Under the pieces are notes generated by a model. The model saw nothing but the letters and a program-made list of their open reading frames with translations, did no database searches and was not told the origin of the DNA. A program made the position numbers and the translations under genes. Of a stretch of DNA of 64,000 nt, positions 15,105 through 23,211 are shown in pieces. Origin of the DNA: Providencia sp. (GTDB lineage Bacteria; Pseudomonadota; Gammaproteobacteria; Enterobacterales; Enterobacteriaceae); contig NZ_DOEH01000032.1 in assembly GCF_003533305.1 (NCBI RefSeq), forward strand, positions 50,013-114,012, given 5' to 3'. How positions within the stretch are numbered: position 1 is the stretch's first letter; each line of letters opens with the position of its first letter.

Positions 15105-15347
15105 ATGTGCAGTGAAACTAATAAAAAGACAGGCAACATTATTGAGTTGAAAATCAATAACGCCACGGTGTGTTATTTGAGAACTGATGGTTCAGTAGCG
15201 GCTGATTACCTGTCATTTATCGCAAAAACTATTGAAGTTTTAATGTTGGATAGAAATTCGCTAGAACTAGAGGCTAATGCCTTCGGGAAAACTATCCAAC
15301 ATGGTTACAGTGCATTCTCGACTATTAAAGATCCCAAAGGTCTTTAA
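15105..15347 (+). CDS. Hypothetical early phage protein
   Basis: 80 residues from the ATG at 15105, eight bases after GGAG in a TGTGTGGAGT context. Beta-rich first half, helical middle. No motif recognised. Second gene of the pL-like operon; its end overlaps the opposing gene 15325-15558 by 23 bases. Confidence 0.55.
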   Translation: MCSETNKKTGNIIELKINNATVCYLRTDGSVAADYLSFIAKTIEVLMLDRNSLELEANAFGKTIQHGYSAFSTIKDPKGL

Positions 15348-15558
15348 TAAATGAGTCAACATGAATAGTGGTACTGCCTTTTGATGCCTCTAAAAAGTGA
15401 TTAACAACATTATCAGGTAGATTTGAATTCCACTTATCAAATGAGTGATCTGGAAAGTATTCAATAAAGATGTTTTGCACCGCGTATTCGCCGTTTTGCA
15501 CATCCGAGATCATGTTGCATTGGAAAAGACACTTAGCAATTAACTTAGATTTAAGCAT
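15325..15558 (-). CDS. Hypothetical protein, antisense to the pL-like operon
   Basis: 77 residues, soluble, two Cys near the N-terminus (KCLFQCNM), acidic. Minus strand, converging on the plus-strand early genes. AGAGA lies near the ATG. Its location could make it an independently expressed lysogeny gene. Not recognised. Confidence 0.45.
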   Translation of the reverse strand: MLKSKLIAKCLFQCNMISDVQNGEYAVQNIFIEYFPDHSFDKWNSNLPDNVVNHFLEASKGSTTIHVDSFIKDLWDL

Positions 15559-15656
15559 TAAAAATTCTCTTGGTTGTGTAGGGCTTCCAAGAATACCACA
15601 GCCGCCTGATGTGGATAAGTTAGTTCAGGCATTACATTGAGACTCACATCATACAT

Positions 15657-15718
15657 AAGGCCACTGATACCTAATCAGTTCACACTAGGTAAGTTTATTA
15701 ATTATTGTCAGTGGTCTT
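15657..15718 (+). other. Nested hairpin leader before rdgC
   Basis: Arms AAGGCCACTGA (15657-15667) and TCAGTGGTCTT (15708-15718) pair with one G-U, and inside them TACCTA (15668-15673) pairs with TAGGTA (15686-15691). No T-run follows closely, so it looks more like a structured leader or boxB-like element than a simple terminator. Confidence 0.5.
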
Positions 15719-15760
15719 ATTTATTGTGTGTGGAGTTAATAACTATGCGGAGATTAACAA

Positions 15761-16663
15761 ATGAAACGTTTTCCAATTACTAGTGCAGTTATATTTAAAG
15801 CTGAATTACCCAGCGCTGAAGTTCTAGAGAATCATTTAAAAGAATTACCTTTTGTTGATATTTTAGAATCACATTCAGTTAGCTATGGTTTTATTCCTAA
15901 TAAAATCACAGGCGAATTAGTTACACCAATTGAAGGTGGTTATATTATCAATTTTCGTATTGATGAAAAGATACTTCCTAAAGCAGCTATTGCGTTTGAA
16001 GTTAATAGACGTATTGAAAAACTAAAAGAGCAAGGTACTGATGATTTCCTTGAGACTGAAATAAAGTATATTGCAATAGAAGAAATGCTTAAAGTTGCTC
16101 TAACTAAAACTAAAATCATCACTGCGCTTTATCATGTTGAAAAAGGCTTTCTTATCGTATCAAGCACTCGAAAATCAGAGCATCAAGCGCTTGTTAACTG
16201 TTTGGTTAAGGTTTGTGGAACGGTAAAAACAGAATCAATCCACATTGACGATGTAAAAAATGGGATAACAACACGCCTAATAAACTACATCAATAATGAG
16301 CCATCAGCTGACTGTTTTGGTGGGCGATTATACCCTTGCAACTTCTACTTGCTGCAACGTAAAGTTGAGAAAAAAATAGAATCTGTTAAATACGACGCTG
16401 AACTACACTATGTCCAACGTGAGTTAAGTGAGAGTTTATCAAATGGTTTTCGCGTCAACCTAATAGAATTAACCACTCTCGATATTATATTTAAATTAAG
16501 TGATAACTTCGAATTTAAGGGAATAAAACCAATTAGCGATGTTGACTGTGATGGTGATAGAGCTTTCCGTCATCGACATGTAAATTCTGTATTTATGTTT
16601 CACATGGTTAATACTATCGAATTATTAATTGAATTATTAAAATACAAAGAAAAAACAGAATAA
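15761..16663 (+). CDS. rdgC: Phage RdgC-family recombination-associated protein
   Basis: 300 residues. FKAELPSAEVLENHLKELPF, FIPNKITGELVTPIEGGY, LPKAAIAFEV and ESIHIDDVKNGITTRL match RdgC, the ring-shaped DNA-binding protein that limits RecA loading. Phage versions like this one are common in pL operons. CGGAG lies nine bases before the ATG. An overlapping 12-codon frame (15745-15783) begins just upstream after TGTGTGGAGT and could couple translation. It probably tunes recombination during phage replication. Confidence 0.88.
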   Translation: MKRFPITSAVIFKAELPSAEVLENHLKELPFVDILESHSVSYGFIPNKITGELVTPIEGGYIINFRIDEKILPKAAIAFEVNRRIEKLKEQGTDDFLETEIKYIAIEEMLKVALTKTKIITALYHVEKGFLIVSSTRKSEHQALVNCLVKVCGTVKTESIHIDDVKNGITTRLINYINNEPSADCFGGRLYPCNFYLLQRKVEKKIESVKYDAELHYVQRELSESLSNGFRVNLIELTTLDIIFKLSDNFEFKGIKPISDVDCDGDRAFRHRHVNSVFMFHMVNTIELLIELLKYKEKTE

Positions 16664-16746
16664 CTATTTAGCCAACACCTAGGGATTTAATTCTCTTTAT
16701 TAAGAGACGGACTTTTATTATCTAAATTTTGTGTGGAGTATTAATT

Positions 16747-17223
16747 ATGCAACTTAGCCAAATCAATTTAATTTCCGCCATTTCAACTGAAATAGAAAAA
16801 CAAATACCCGGCATCCCTGCTGAACCTCGTTATATGAATGCCATTATTAAGGCCGCTACTTTGGTTTGTGAGGAATTTAAAAAACCGCTTGTTAAGGCTT
16901 CTGATGGTATGGGGCTTACTGCTTGGCTTGCTAGTGACGATGTCGGTTCAAGTTCAAGATATATGGCTGCTATTCTTTCTGGTCAATTTAGTGCTCCAAA
17001 CCATTACCCTTGGGATGGTGCTGATTTAGGTCGCTGTATTCGGTTGTTAGAGGCTGTACCCGAACTAGCAAACCAATTACATGAAATGAAAACATGTTCA
17101 CCTCAGTGGTCTGCTGTTATCAATAATTGGGATAAATGGAAAGAGCTTTGCGAAGCTAGTGAAGGTAAAAAGCTTTATCAAGAAATGAAATTAACTTACG
17201 AGTCATTAAGGGATTTGCCTTAA
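16747..17223 (+). CDS. Conserved hypothetical phage protein
   Basis: 158 residues from the ATG at 16747 after TGTGTGGAGT. LASDDVGSSSRYMAAIL, YPWDGADLGRCIRLLEAVPEL and SPQWSAVINNWDKW are phrases I know from conserved lambdoid early-region proteins of unknown function. No catalytic motif seen. Fourth plus-strand gene of the pL-like operon. Confidence 0.7.
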   Translation: MQLSQINLISAISTEIEKQIPGIPAEPRYMNAIIKAATLVCEEFKKPLVKASDGMGLTAWLASDDVGSSSRYMAAILSGQFSAPNHYPWDGADLGRCIRLLEAVPELANQLHEMKTCSPQWSAVINNWDKWKELCEASEGKKLYQEMKLTYESLRDLP

Positions 17224-17293
17224 AAACTCGGTATGGGAGCTGCATTCGTCGCTGGAGGTTATAGTTCAATCTGTTATTAACCAAAATAAATTT

Positions 17294-17322
17294 AAAAAAA
17301 TACCGCCATGGAGAAGGCGGTA
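17294..17322 (-). terminator. Minus-strand terminator 3 of 3
   Basis: TACCGCC/GGCGGTA stem (7 bp, 8-base loop) followed on the minus strand by seven T. Last of three same-direction terminators below the 46-residue membrane-protein gene. Confidence 0.75.
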
Positions 17323-17428
17323 AGGGAATTTTGATGAGTGATTTAATTGTAATAATAAGTATCAGCTTTTTAACATAGTTAATAAACATAAATCAACAGC
17401 AAGTATTTAATGAACCAGATCTGGTAAT

Positions 17429-17459
17429 AAAAAAATTGCCGGCACGGATTGGGCGGCAA
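17429..17459 (-). terminator. Minus-strand terminator 2 of 3
   Basis: Stem TTGCCG/CGGCAA with a 12-base loop, then seven T on the minus strand. Confidence 0.65.
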
Positions 17460-17540
17460 ATTGTGTAGGGATATTTATAGTTTCTCTATGTAAGCAATTT
17501 AAGCATAGTGGATAATATCAATTTAACAAGGAAATTAAGC

Positions 17541-17570
17541 AAAAAAATGCCGATATATAGGAACATCGGC
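17541..17570 (-). terminator. Minus-strand terminator 1 of 3
   Basis: Stem GCCGAT/ATCGGC with a 10-base loop, then seven T on the minus strand. It lies about 90 bases past the stop of the small membrane gene at 17662-17802. Confidence 0.72.
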
Positions 17571-17661
17571 GAGGACTACAAAAAATAATTAGAGAGTTAA
17601 AATTAACTATAGTATATAAATTAAAAAAACTGATGAATTGTTTTAATCGTAATGATTGCTT

Positions 17662-17802
17662 TTACTTTAAACCGTAAAACAATGCTAAAAGCACCAAGAC
17701 ACAAATGGTAATTATAGCCACAGCGCCAATGAGACAGCTAATACCCTTAAATAAGCAAGATACTATATCAACCCAGGTTGTATTCTCTTTATTGCGGCTC
17801 AT
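17662..17802 (-). CDS. Small membrane protein, perfect ribosome binding site
   Basis: 46 residues: a polar N-terminus (MSRNKENTTWVDI), then one or two close hydrophobic segments with three Cys and a short LFYGLK end. AAGGAGG lies six bases before the ATG. It is antisense to the pL-like operon and followed by three successive terminators, so it is a stand-alone unit probably expressed in the lysogen. Superinfection exclusion or a small toxin are possible roles, neither shown. Confidence 0.6.
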   Translation of the reverse strand: MSRNKENTTWVDIVSCLFKGISCLIGAVAIITICVLVLLALFYGLK

Positions 17803-17881
17803 TTTAGCCTCCTTGGCATAAGTCATTAAATCAAATAACTAGAATTTTAATATACACCGCATAGATAGATAAGGACTAGCA

Positions 17882-18454
17882 ATGAAATATAAACACTTAA
17901 TGGTAGATCTAGAAACTATGAGCAATAAAAGTAATGCCGCTATTGTTTCTATTGGTGCAGTAGCTTTTGAGCCTTCAACGGGTGAGATTGGTCCTATTTT
18001 CTATCACACCGTCGACTTAACGAGCTGTGAGCACGCAGGGCTTCATATCGACGCCGATACTGTTCTTTGGTGGATGAAGCAAAGTAGTGAAGCTAGAGCA
18101 GCTATTGTCGATGATGATGCACGAACTATTCAGTCGGCATTATTAGGACTATCTGCTTTCGCTGAGGAGCATTTATCAGACCGCGTATGTGTATGGGGTA
18201 ATGGTAGTGATTTTGACAATGTTGTTTTAGCCAACGCTTACGTTGCATGTGATTTTAATCCGTTCTGGAAGTTCTGGAATAACCGTGATGTTCGCACCAT
18301 TGTAGAACTTGGTCGCAGTGCTGGTATTGATCCTAAGCGTACGCTCGAATTTGAAGGCGAACAACACAACGCATTAGCTGATGCAATCCATCAGGCTAAA
18401 TATGTGTCTATTATCCACCAGCATTTAATTAAACCTATTGCTGATGAAGTTTAA
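17882..18454 (+). CDS. Phage 3'-5' exonuclease, DEDDh (Rv2179c-like)
   Basis: 190 residues of the DnaQ-like fold: MVDLETM (first Asp/Glu pair), VWGNGSDFDNVVL (third acidic residue), and EGEQHNALADAIHQAKYV with the His and last Asp. Matches the phage 3'-5' exonuclease group near xis/int (PF16473). It removes nucleotides from 3' ends of DNA or RNA; in this operon a recombination role is likely. Confidence 0.88.
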   Translation: MKYKHLMVDLETMSNKSNAAIVSIGAVAFEPSTGEIGPIFYHTVDLTSCEHAGLHIDADTVLWWMKQSSEARAAIVDDDARTIQSALLGLSAFAEEHLSDRVCVWGNGSDFDNVVLANAYVACDFNPFWKFWNNRDVRTIVELGRSAGIDPKRTLEFEGEQHNALADAIHQAKYVSIIHQHLIKPIADEV

Positions 18455-18490
18455 CGTTTAAATCTGTATGCGGCAGATGTGGAGATAATT

Positions 18491-18742
18491 ATGTCTAGAA
18501 TGGTGTCTCTAGAAGCGTGGGCAAAATTGGAATTCGGTGAAGATGCGCCCAGCAAGCAAGCATTACTAAAATATGCTAAAGCAAACATGATGGTACCACC
18601 AGCGCAAAAAGTTGGTAAAAAATGGATGGTAGATCGTGATTCTCGCTGGGTTGGGATTGTTTCAAAACCGCAATTACCGAATGGTGCAAGCGATAAATTA
18701 TTAAGGATCTTATCAAATGGCAGCGAGACCGCGCACTCATAA
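18491..18742 (+). CDS. xis: Excisionase (Xis)
   Basis: 83 residues: VSLEAWAKLEFGEDAPSKQA is the winged-helix start of PF07825 excisionases and KKWMVDRDSRWVG its wing. It bends attachment-site DNA so integrase excises the prophage. ATG at 18491 after TGTGGAG. Overlaps int by 26 bases. Confidence 0.88.
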   Translation: MSRMVSLEAWAKLEFGEDAPSKQALLKYAKANMMVPPAQKVGKKWMVDRDSRWVGIVSKPQLPNGASDKLLRILSNGSETAHS

Positions 18743-19850
18743 CATCACCGTTCCCAATCTATACCGGAAGCTAGATAAGCGTAATGGGAAAGTTTACTGG
18801 CAATATAAGCACCCTTTAACAGGGATATTCCACAGCCTCGGCACGGACGCCGAGGAAGCCGCATTAGTTGCTTCACAGGCAAATACAATAATTGCTGAAC
18901 AACAAACAAAACAGATTTTAAGTATTAATGATCGGTTATCAAATATCAAAAATAAAAAGGTTGGTATTAGTGTTACCAACTGGATAGATAAGTATTTAGA
19001 AATACAGCAAGAGCGTGTTGACTTAGGGGAGTTAAAACCTAATTCATACAAACAGAAAATGAAGCCATTAAATTTATTTAAACAACATTGCGGATTATTT
19101 TCACTACAAGATATTACTACTTTAGAAATAGCAAAAATAATAGATTCAGTTAGGGCATTAGGCCATGACAGGATGGCGCAAGTTGTCCGCTTAGTATTAA
19201 TTGATGTTTTTAAAGAGGCTCAACATGCTGGACGAGTTCCTCCAGGCTATAACCCAGCGCTTGCAACAAAACAGCCAAGAAATAAAATTAAGAGAGAGCG
19301 ACTTGCATTTGAAGAATGGAAAGCTATTTATGAACAAGCTAAGGATCACCCACCTTACCTGCAGTGTGGGATGTTACTAGCGCTGGTTACTGGACAGCGT
19401 ATAGGTGATATCGTCAAAATGAAATTCTCAGATATTTGGGATGATATGCTTCATATTGAGCAAGAAAAAACAGGCTCAAAGCTAGCTATTCCGTTATCGA
19501 TTAAATGTGACGTCATTGATATGACTCTGAAACAAGTTATCTCCATCTGTCGTGACGCCGTTGTCAGTAAATACATAGTTCATTATCGCCACACCACAGC
19601 CAAAGCCAAACGAGGTGACCAAGTTACAACGAGAACACTGACCACAACATTCAAAAGGGCGAGAGATAAATGCGGCTTGGAGTGGCAAGAAAAATCCGCA
19701 CCTTCATTCCATGAGCAGCGTTCGTTGTCTGAAAGATTGTATCGAGAGCAAGGCATCAACACCCAAAAATTATTAGGCCATAAATCACAAAAAATGACCG
19801 ATAAATATAACGATGATCGCGGAAAGGAATGGCAAATAGTTGCAATTTAA
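18717..19850 (+). CDS. int: Tyrosine integrase of the prophage
   Basis: 377 residues. N-terminal arm-type DNA-binding domain (NLYRKLDKRNGKVYWQYKHP), a core-binding domain (about 85-190), and a catalytic domain with the Arg in TGQRIGD, Lys in EKTGSK, His-x-x-Arg in FHEQRS, His in LLGHKS and the nucleophile Tyr in MTDKYND. All five residues are present. Last gene of the prophage, reading toward the host, so the attachment site should follow directly. Related to lambda/Rac-type integrases. Confidence 0.93.
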   Translation: MAARPRTHNITVPNLYRKLDKRNGKVYWQYKHPLTGIFHSLGTDAEEAALVASQANTIIAEQQTKQILSINDRLSNIKNKKVGISVTNWIDKYLEIQQERVDLGELKPNSYKQKMKPLNLFKQHCGLFSLQDITTLEIAKIIDSVRALGHDRMAQVVRLVLIDVFKEAQHAGRVPPGYNPALATKQPRNKIKRERLAFEEWKAIYEQAKDHPPYLQCGMLLALVTGQRIGDIVKMKFSDIWDDMLHIEQEKTGSKLAIPLSIKCDVIDMTLKQVISICRDAVVSKYIVHYRHTTAKAKRGDQVTTRTLTTTFKRARDKCGLEWQEKSAPSFHEQRSLSERLYREQGINTQKLLGHKSQKMTDKYNDDRGKEWQIVAI

Positions 19851-20114
19851 TATGCTTCTTTCTTAGCCCGTTTTGGGGATCTATTTTGGTGGAGTTTTGG
19901 GGAAGATTTTATTTGAATGAAAAACATACTGAAATAGTTAAGCTATATTAATTTTTTCAATTAATGTCGAATTATAGATAAAAAATTATTTCATCATTTA
20001 AAACCTTATTTCTCAGTGGTTTTATATTTAATTAAAGACCAGAATCCACCACATTAATTACAAATTAACTTTATATAATTTAATAGTTAGGTAAATCACC
20101 TCAAACCAAGCGAT
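19851..20114. other. Prophage right junction; three TTTTGG repeats
   Basis: TTTTGGGGA (19871), TTTTGGTGGAG (19884) and TTTTGGGGAAG (19895) lie within 50 bases after int and may be integrase-binding sites or part of attR. No tRNA gene is adjacent. The rest is AT-rich with no gene. The core cannot be fixed without attL. Confidence 0.4.
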
Positions 20115-20891
20115 ATGACTAAAAGACATATCTTTAGCATAGATTCTAATACCGGCTTTAAAAAATGGAATTATAAAACTGCTCAGATGGACGATAGTAG
20201 TTTCGATATCACTGATCTTGACAGCCTAGATATGCATTTCAAAAATGGAGTAGATATACAAAAAAATGATCTTGAAAAACTTTTAAGTAAAAGCAATTTA
20301 ATCCATATCACCATCGGTAATGGTTATCATACCTCAAATATTTACATTCCAAATGCAAATGAAAGTAATAAAAATTCAGTGATAAAAATAAATTCCTATG
20401 CAAGCTGGGATAGCCAAATACATTTGACTAATGGTATTCAAAAAACATTAAAACAAAATGACCAACTTTTTTATATTTCTAACGGCTTTTCATGGCAGGA
20501 AATTAATGAATACCGTACTTATAAAAAGCCGGATAAACAAGGTATTCCTATTGTTACATTATTAGGTTATTACGACCCTGAAAATAAAATAGATAGTTAT
20601 ATTTATCCTTCCCTATATGGGTCTTATGGCATGACATATAACCCTAATAAAAATGCTAAAAATAAAAATGTATACATCGATGTTACTTATCATGATAACA
20701 CTCATAGTCAACATCAACTTATAGGATATCGAAAAGATAAAAATTTAATGAATAAATTTCATATTAATTTGGAGCGAGATCGTAAACCCACCAAAGCAAA
20801 TCTTTATATTGATGGAAAAATAATTTATAGCCGCGATATTGAAATAAAGGAAAATAGACTCCCTACAACGATTAATGGAATTATTGTATAA
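20115..20891 (+). CDS. TagA/StcE-like domain protein without the protease domain
   Basis: 258 residues, no signal peptide. FSIDSNTGFKKWNYKTAQ, LIHITIGNGYHTSNIYIPNA, INSYASWDSQIHLTNG, VTLLGYYDP and YIYPSLYGSYGMTY recall the C-terminal (TagA, PF12561) part of M66 metallopeptidases such as StcE and V. cholerae TagA. The HExxH protease domain is missing, so it is a stand-alone or truncated version. It follows the prophage end directly. A carbohydrate or mucin-binding role is an inference from the family. Confidence 0.45.
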   Translation: MTKRHIFSIDSNTGFKKWNYKTAQMDDSSFDITDLDSLDMHFKNGVDIQKNDLEKLLSKSNLIHITIGNGYHTSNIYIPNANESNKNSVIKINSYASWDSQIHLTNGIQKTLKQNDQLFYISNGFSWQEINEYRTYKKPDKQGIPIVTLLGYYDPENKIDSYIYPSLYGSYGMTYNPNKNAKNKNVYIDVTYHDNTHSQHQLIGYRKDKNLMNKFHINLERDRKPTKANLYIDGKIIYSRDIEIKENRLPTTINGIIV

Positions 20892-20947
20892 AATACGTCC
20901 ACAACATGCCCTATGGTCAATGTTGTGGGCCATTGATTAACTCCAAT

Positions 20948-21358
20948 TTATTCAATTGGTGATGCAGGCGTTGAACATTTTTCATCCCATATTTGATTAA
21001 CTTGTGTAGGAAGTAAAATTTCATGGCCACCTTCCACAAACGGAATGGATATATCGGATCGCCCATTATCATTGGTGTATGCTTTAATAATAAAACGCTT
21101 AAAGCCATCAGGTTTATCGCCTTTATATCTGAATACTTCACCACAAACGTATCCAACCTTTCCATTATCGCTTGTGTATTTTGAAAAATGATATTCAATA
21201 TTTTTAAACTCAGCGGCTTGTGGATATGCAAGAACATCATTCACATTTTTTTTTACTTGCTCAATCAAACTTAATGAAGGCGGCTTCATATATAATGCAC
21301 CTAACAGAAATGCGGCACCAAAAATAAGTATTGCTATGATTATTTTAAAAAAATTCAT
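20948..21358 (-). CDS. Membrane-anchored hypothetical protein
   Basis: 136 residues: one N-terminal membrane segment (about 5-23), then a soluble, likely periplasmic domain with two Cys (YVCGEV, DEKCS) that could pair. Converges with the TagA-like gene. No family recognised. Confidence 0.6.
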   Translation of the reverse strand: MNFFKIIIAILIFGAAFLLGALYMKPPSLSLIEQVKKNVNDVLAYPQAAEFKNIEYHFSKYTSDNGKVGYVCGEVFRYKGDKPDGFKRFIIKAYTNDNGRSDISIPFVEGGHEILLPTQVNQIWDEKCSTPASPIE

Positions 21359-21570
21359 TCAAATCACCACTATAATCGTACATGAAATATCAAATTCTAA
21401 TAACAGATAATAGCTTTATATTCATCAAAATCCACCTTTAAAAATAATTTATAACAATAACTATTAACAAAAGAAATTCACAACCTGTTTAGCCTATTCT
21501 TCATGTTGACTCTGAATAAATAGACTCAGTATAGTAAGATAAAATTCAGACTAAATTGGACGGTTAAAAA

Positions 21571-22266
21571 ATGAAGACTATTGGGTTAATTGGTGGAATG
21601 AGCTGGGAATCAACTCTACTTTATTATCAGCAAATTAATGAAGGTATCAAAAAACATTTAGGTGGCTTACATTCTGCTAAAATTGCTATGTATAGTGTTG
21701 ATTTTGCAGAGATAGAGCATCTGCAAGCTACGGGCCAATGGGAACAAGCAGCCGACTATTTAGCTAAGGCAGGAATAAATGTAAAATTAGCAGGTGCTGA
21801 TTTCTTAGTACTTTGTACAAATACCATGCACAAAGTTGCTGAGCAAATTGAAAATCAAACAAAACTACCTTTACTTCATATTGCAGATGCAACTGGTGAA
21901 TGTATAGTGAATGAAGGTTTTAAAAAGGTAGGTTTATTGGGTACAGCATTTACAATGGAACAATCATTCTACAAAGACAGACTCATAGATAAATTCAGTT
22001 TGACTGTAATAACACCAAATTCTAAAGATAGAAAAATAGTTCACGACATTATTTATCAAGAACTCTGCTTAGGTGTGATAAATGAGCAGTCTAAAAAAGA
22101 ATATCTGCGTATTATAACGGAACTTATCAGCCAAGGTGCTGAAGGTATTATCCTTGGTTGTACAGAGATAACGCTACTTGTTGATAAAAATGACGTTGAT
22201 ATTTGTTTATTTGATACAACAGCTATCCATGCCCAAAAAGCAGTCGAGGTTGCATTAAGTCTCTAA
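21571..22266 (+). CDS. Aspartate/glutamate-type amino acid racemase (YgeA-like)
   Basis: 231 residues. KTIGLIGGMSWEST at the N-terminus, catalytic Cys in LCTNTMH and second catalytic Cys in GIILGCTEITLL identify the Asp/Glu racemase superfamily. These cofactor-free enzymes invert the alpha carbon by a two-Cys mechanism; YgeA homologues act on several amino acids. Single gene in the accessory strip. Substrate not told by sequence. Confidence 0.85.
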   Translation: MKTIGLIGGMSWESTLLYYQQINEGIKKHLGGLHSAKIAMYSVDFAEIEHLQATGQWEQAADYLAKAGINVKLAGADFLVLCTNTMHKVAEQIENQTKLPLLHIADATGECIVNEGFKKVGLLGTAFTMEQSFYKDRLIDKFSLTVITPNSKDRKIVHDIIYQELCLGVINEQSKKEYLRIITELISQGAEGIILGCTEITLLVDKNDVDICLFDTTAIHAQKAVEVALSL

Positions 22267-22613
22267 GCTATTACATTATAACCATCTAAAAACTAAGGCT
22301 AATTATTGATTTTCCCTATTAGTAATAGCCTTAAATTCAATTTATTAGTGGTGATTAATTGCTAACTCAAATTTAATTTCTATTTTTTATCTTATTAGAT
22401 TGCTTAATTATTCAAATTCACTAAATTAAAATTTATTGATTACTCATGAAGTGTATTGTTAGGGTTTTATCCTGTAAGGTTCAAATACTTAATACTTTAT
22501 TATATTTTAGCTATCAATGTACCTTAATCTTGCATTTACAGATTTTTTACCATTGAATATAAAATTTAATCGGTGATAATTTACACTATAACTTTGCCTC
22601 AGAATTGGATATT
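22267..22613. other. AT-rich non-coding stretch
   Basis: No gene or clear hairpin seen between the racemase and the XRE gene. Confidence 0.4.
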
Positions 22614-22856
22614 ATGAACGGAAAAAGATTAAATAATGAAACATTAGGACAATTTATAAAAAAGAATAGAATTGCTCTTAATCTGACAACAAAAGATGTT
22701 GCAAGTGCTGCATCTATTCCTGAAAGTACATATATTCAATACGAAAATGGTACTGTATCAGTATTTATTGATCATCTCGTGATTTTTACAAGAATATTCA
22801 ATGTTGAGCTAAGAACTTTTTTCGATATATATATCAACCCAGAAAAACACGGCTAA
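22614..22856 (+). CDS. XRE-family transcriptional regulator
   Basis: 80 residues, nearly all one HTH domain: LGQFIKKNRIALNLTTKDVA, SAASIPESTYIQYENG. Similar in size and layout to the MrpJ-type regulators of Proteus and Providencia, though the link is loose. ATG at 22614; the longer frame needs a TTG. Followed by a plus-strand ATCAGCAATAA/TTATTGCTGAT-type hairpin with T-run at about 22888-22922. Confidence 0.7.
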   Translation: MNGKRLNNETLGQFIKKNRIALNLTTKDVASAASIPESTYIQYENGTVSVFIDHLVIFTRIFNVELRTFFDIYINPEKHG

Positions 22857-23127
22857 AACATAGCTTGTTATTTTTAGTTAAATAAATCAGCAATAAGATG
22901 AGTTTTTATTGCTGATTTTTTAACATACATCAACTTGAAAATGAAATTATGATAACCGAAAATTATTTTTTATTAATTAATAACTTAACAGTTTTTTAAA
23001 ATCGACTATTTTCATATTACTATTATGGTACTTACCATTAACCTCAATGTTTTCATGCTATTATCCTCTATTTTACTAGACAAAATTCAAGACCTTACGT
23101 ACACTAAATTTTCACTTAAAAAATGAT

Positions 23128-23174
23128 AAGGAGTCCTAATGGTATTTTCTAAAGCAGAAAGAGCACCCTTCTAA
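23128..23174 (+). CDS. Leader peptide of catA (11 codons)
   Basis: ATG at 23139 reads MVFSKAERAPF then TAA at 23172-23174. A strong AAGGAG (23128-23133) lies five bases upstream, much better than most ribosome binding sites nearby. Its last codons form the left arm of the hairpin that masks the catA ribosome binding site, as in translational attenuators of inducible cat genes. The feature starts at the binding site. Confidence 0.7.
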
Positions 23175-23203
23175 TAAATTTATTTTTTTATTAATTAGAA
23201 GGG
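23166..23203 (+). promoter_or_regulatory. Translational attenuator hairpin before catA
   Basis: Perfect 10-bp stem CCCTTCTAAT (23166-23175) / ATTAGAAGGG (23194-23203) with an AT-rich 18-base loop. The right arm contains AGAAGGG, the catA ribosome binding site; the left arm overlaps the leader peptide's last two codons and stop. A ribosome stalled on the leader would free the site. Confidence 0.72.
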
Positions 23204-23211
23204 ATTAAACA

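Larger units (their letters stand above)
1..19905. mobile_element. Lambdoid prophage, right-hand part
   Basis: A temperate-phage gene set runs from an HNH endonuclease at the left edge, through lysis genes, a Q-position gene, recombination and replication genes, Cro/CI with operators, to xis and int at 18.5-19.85 kb. The terminase, head and tail genes expected next to the HNH gene lie outside the window, so attL is not seen. Integrase is the last phage gene, so attR should lie just after 19850; three TTTTGG repeats there may be integrase sites. The right border given is approximate. No transposase or large disruption is seen, so the visible half looks intact. Confidence 0.93.
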
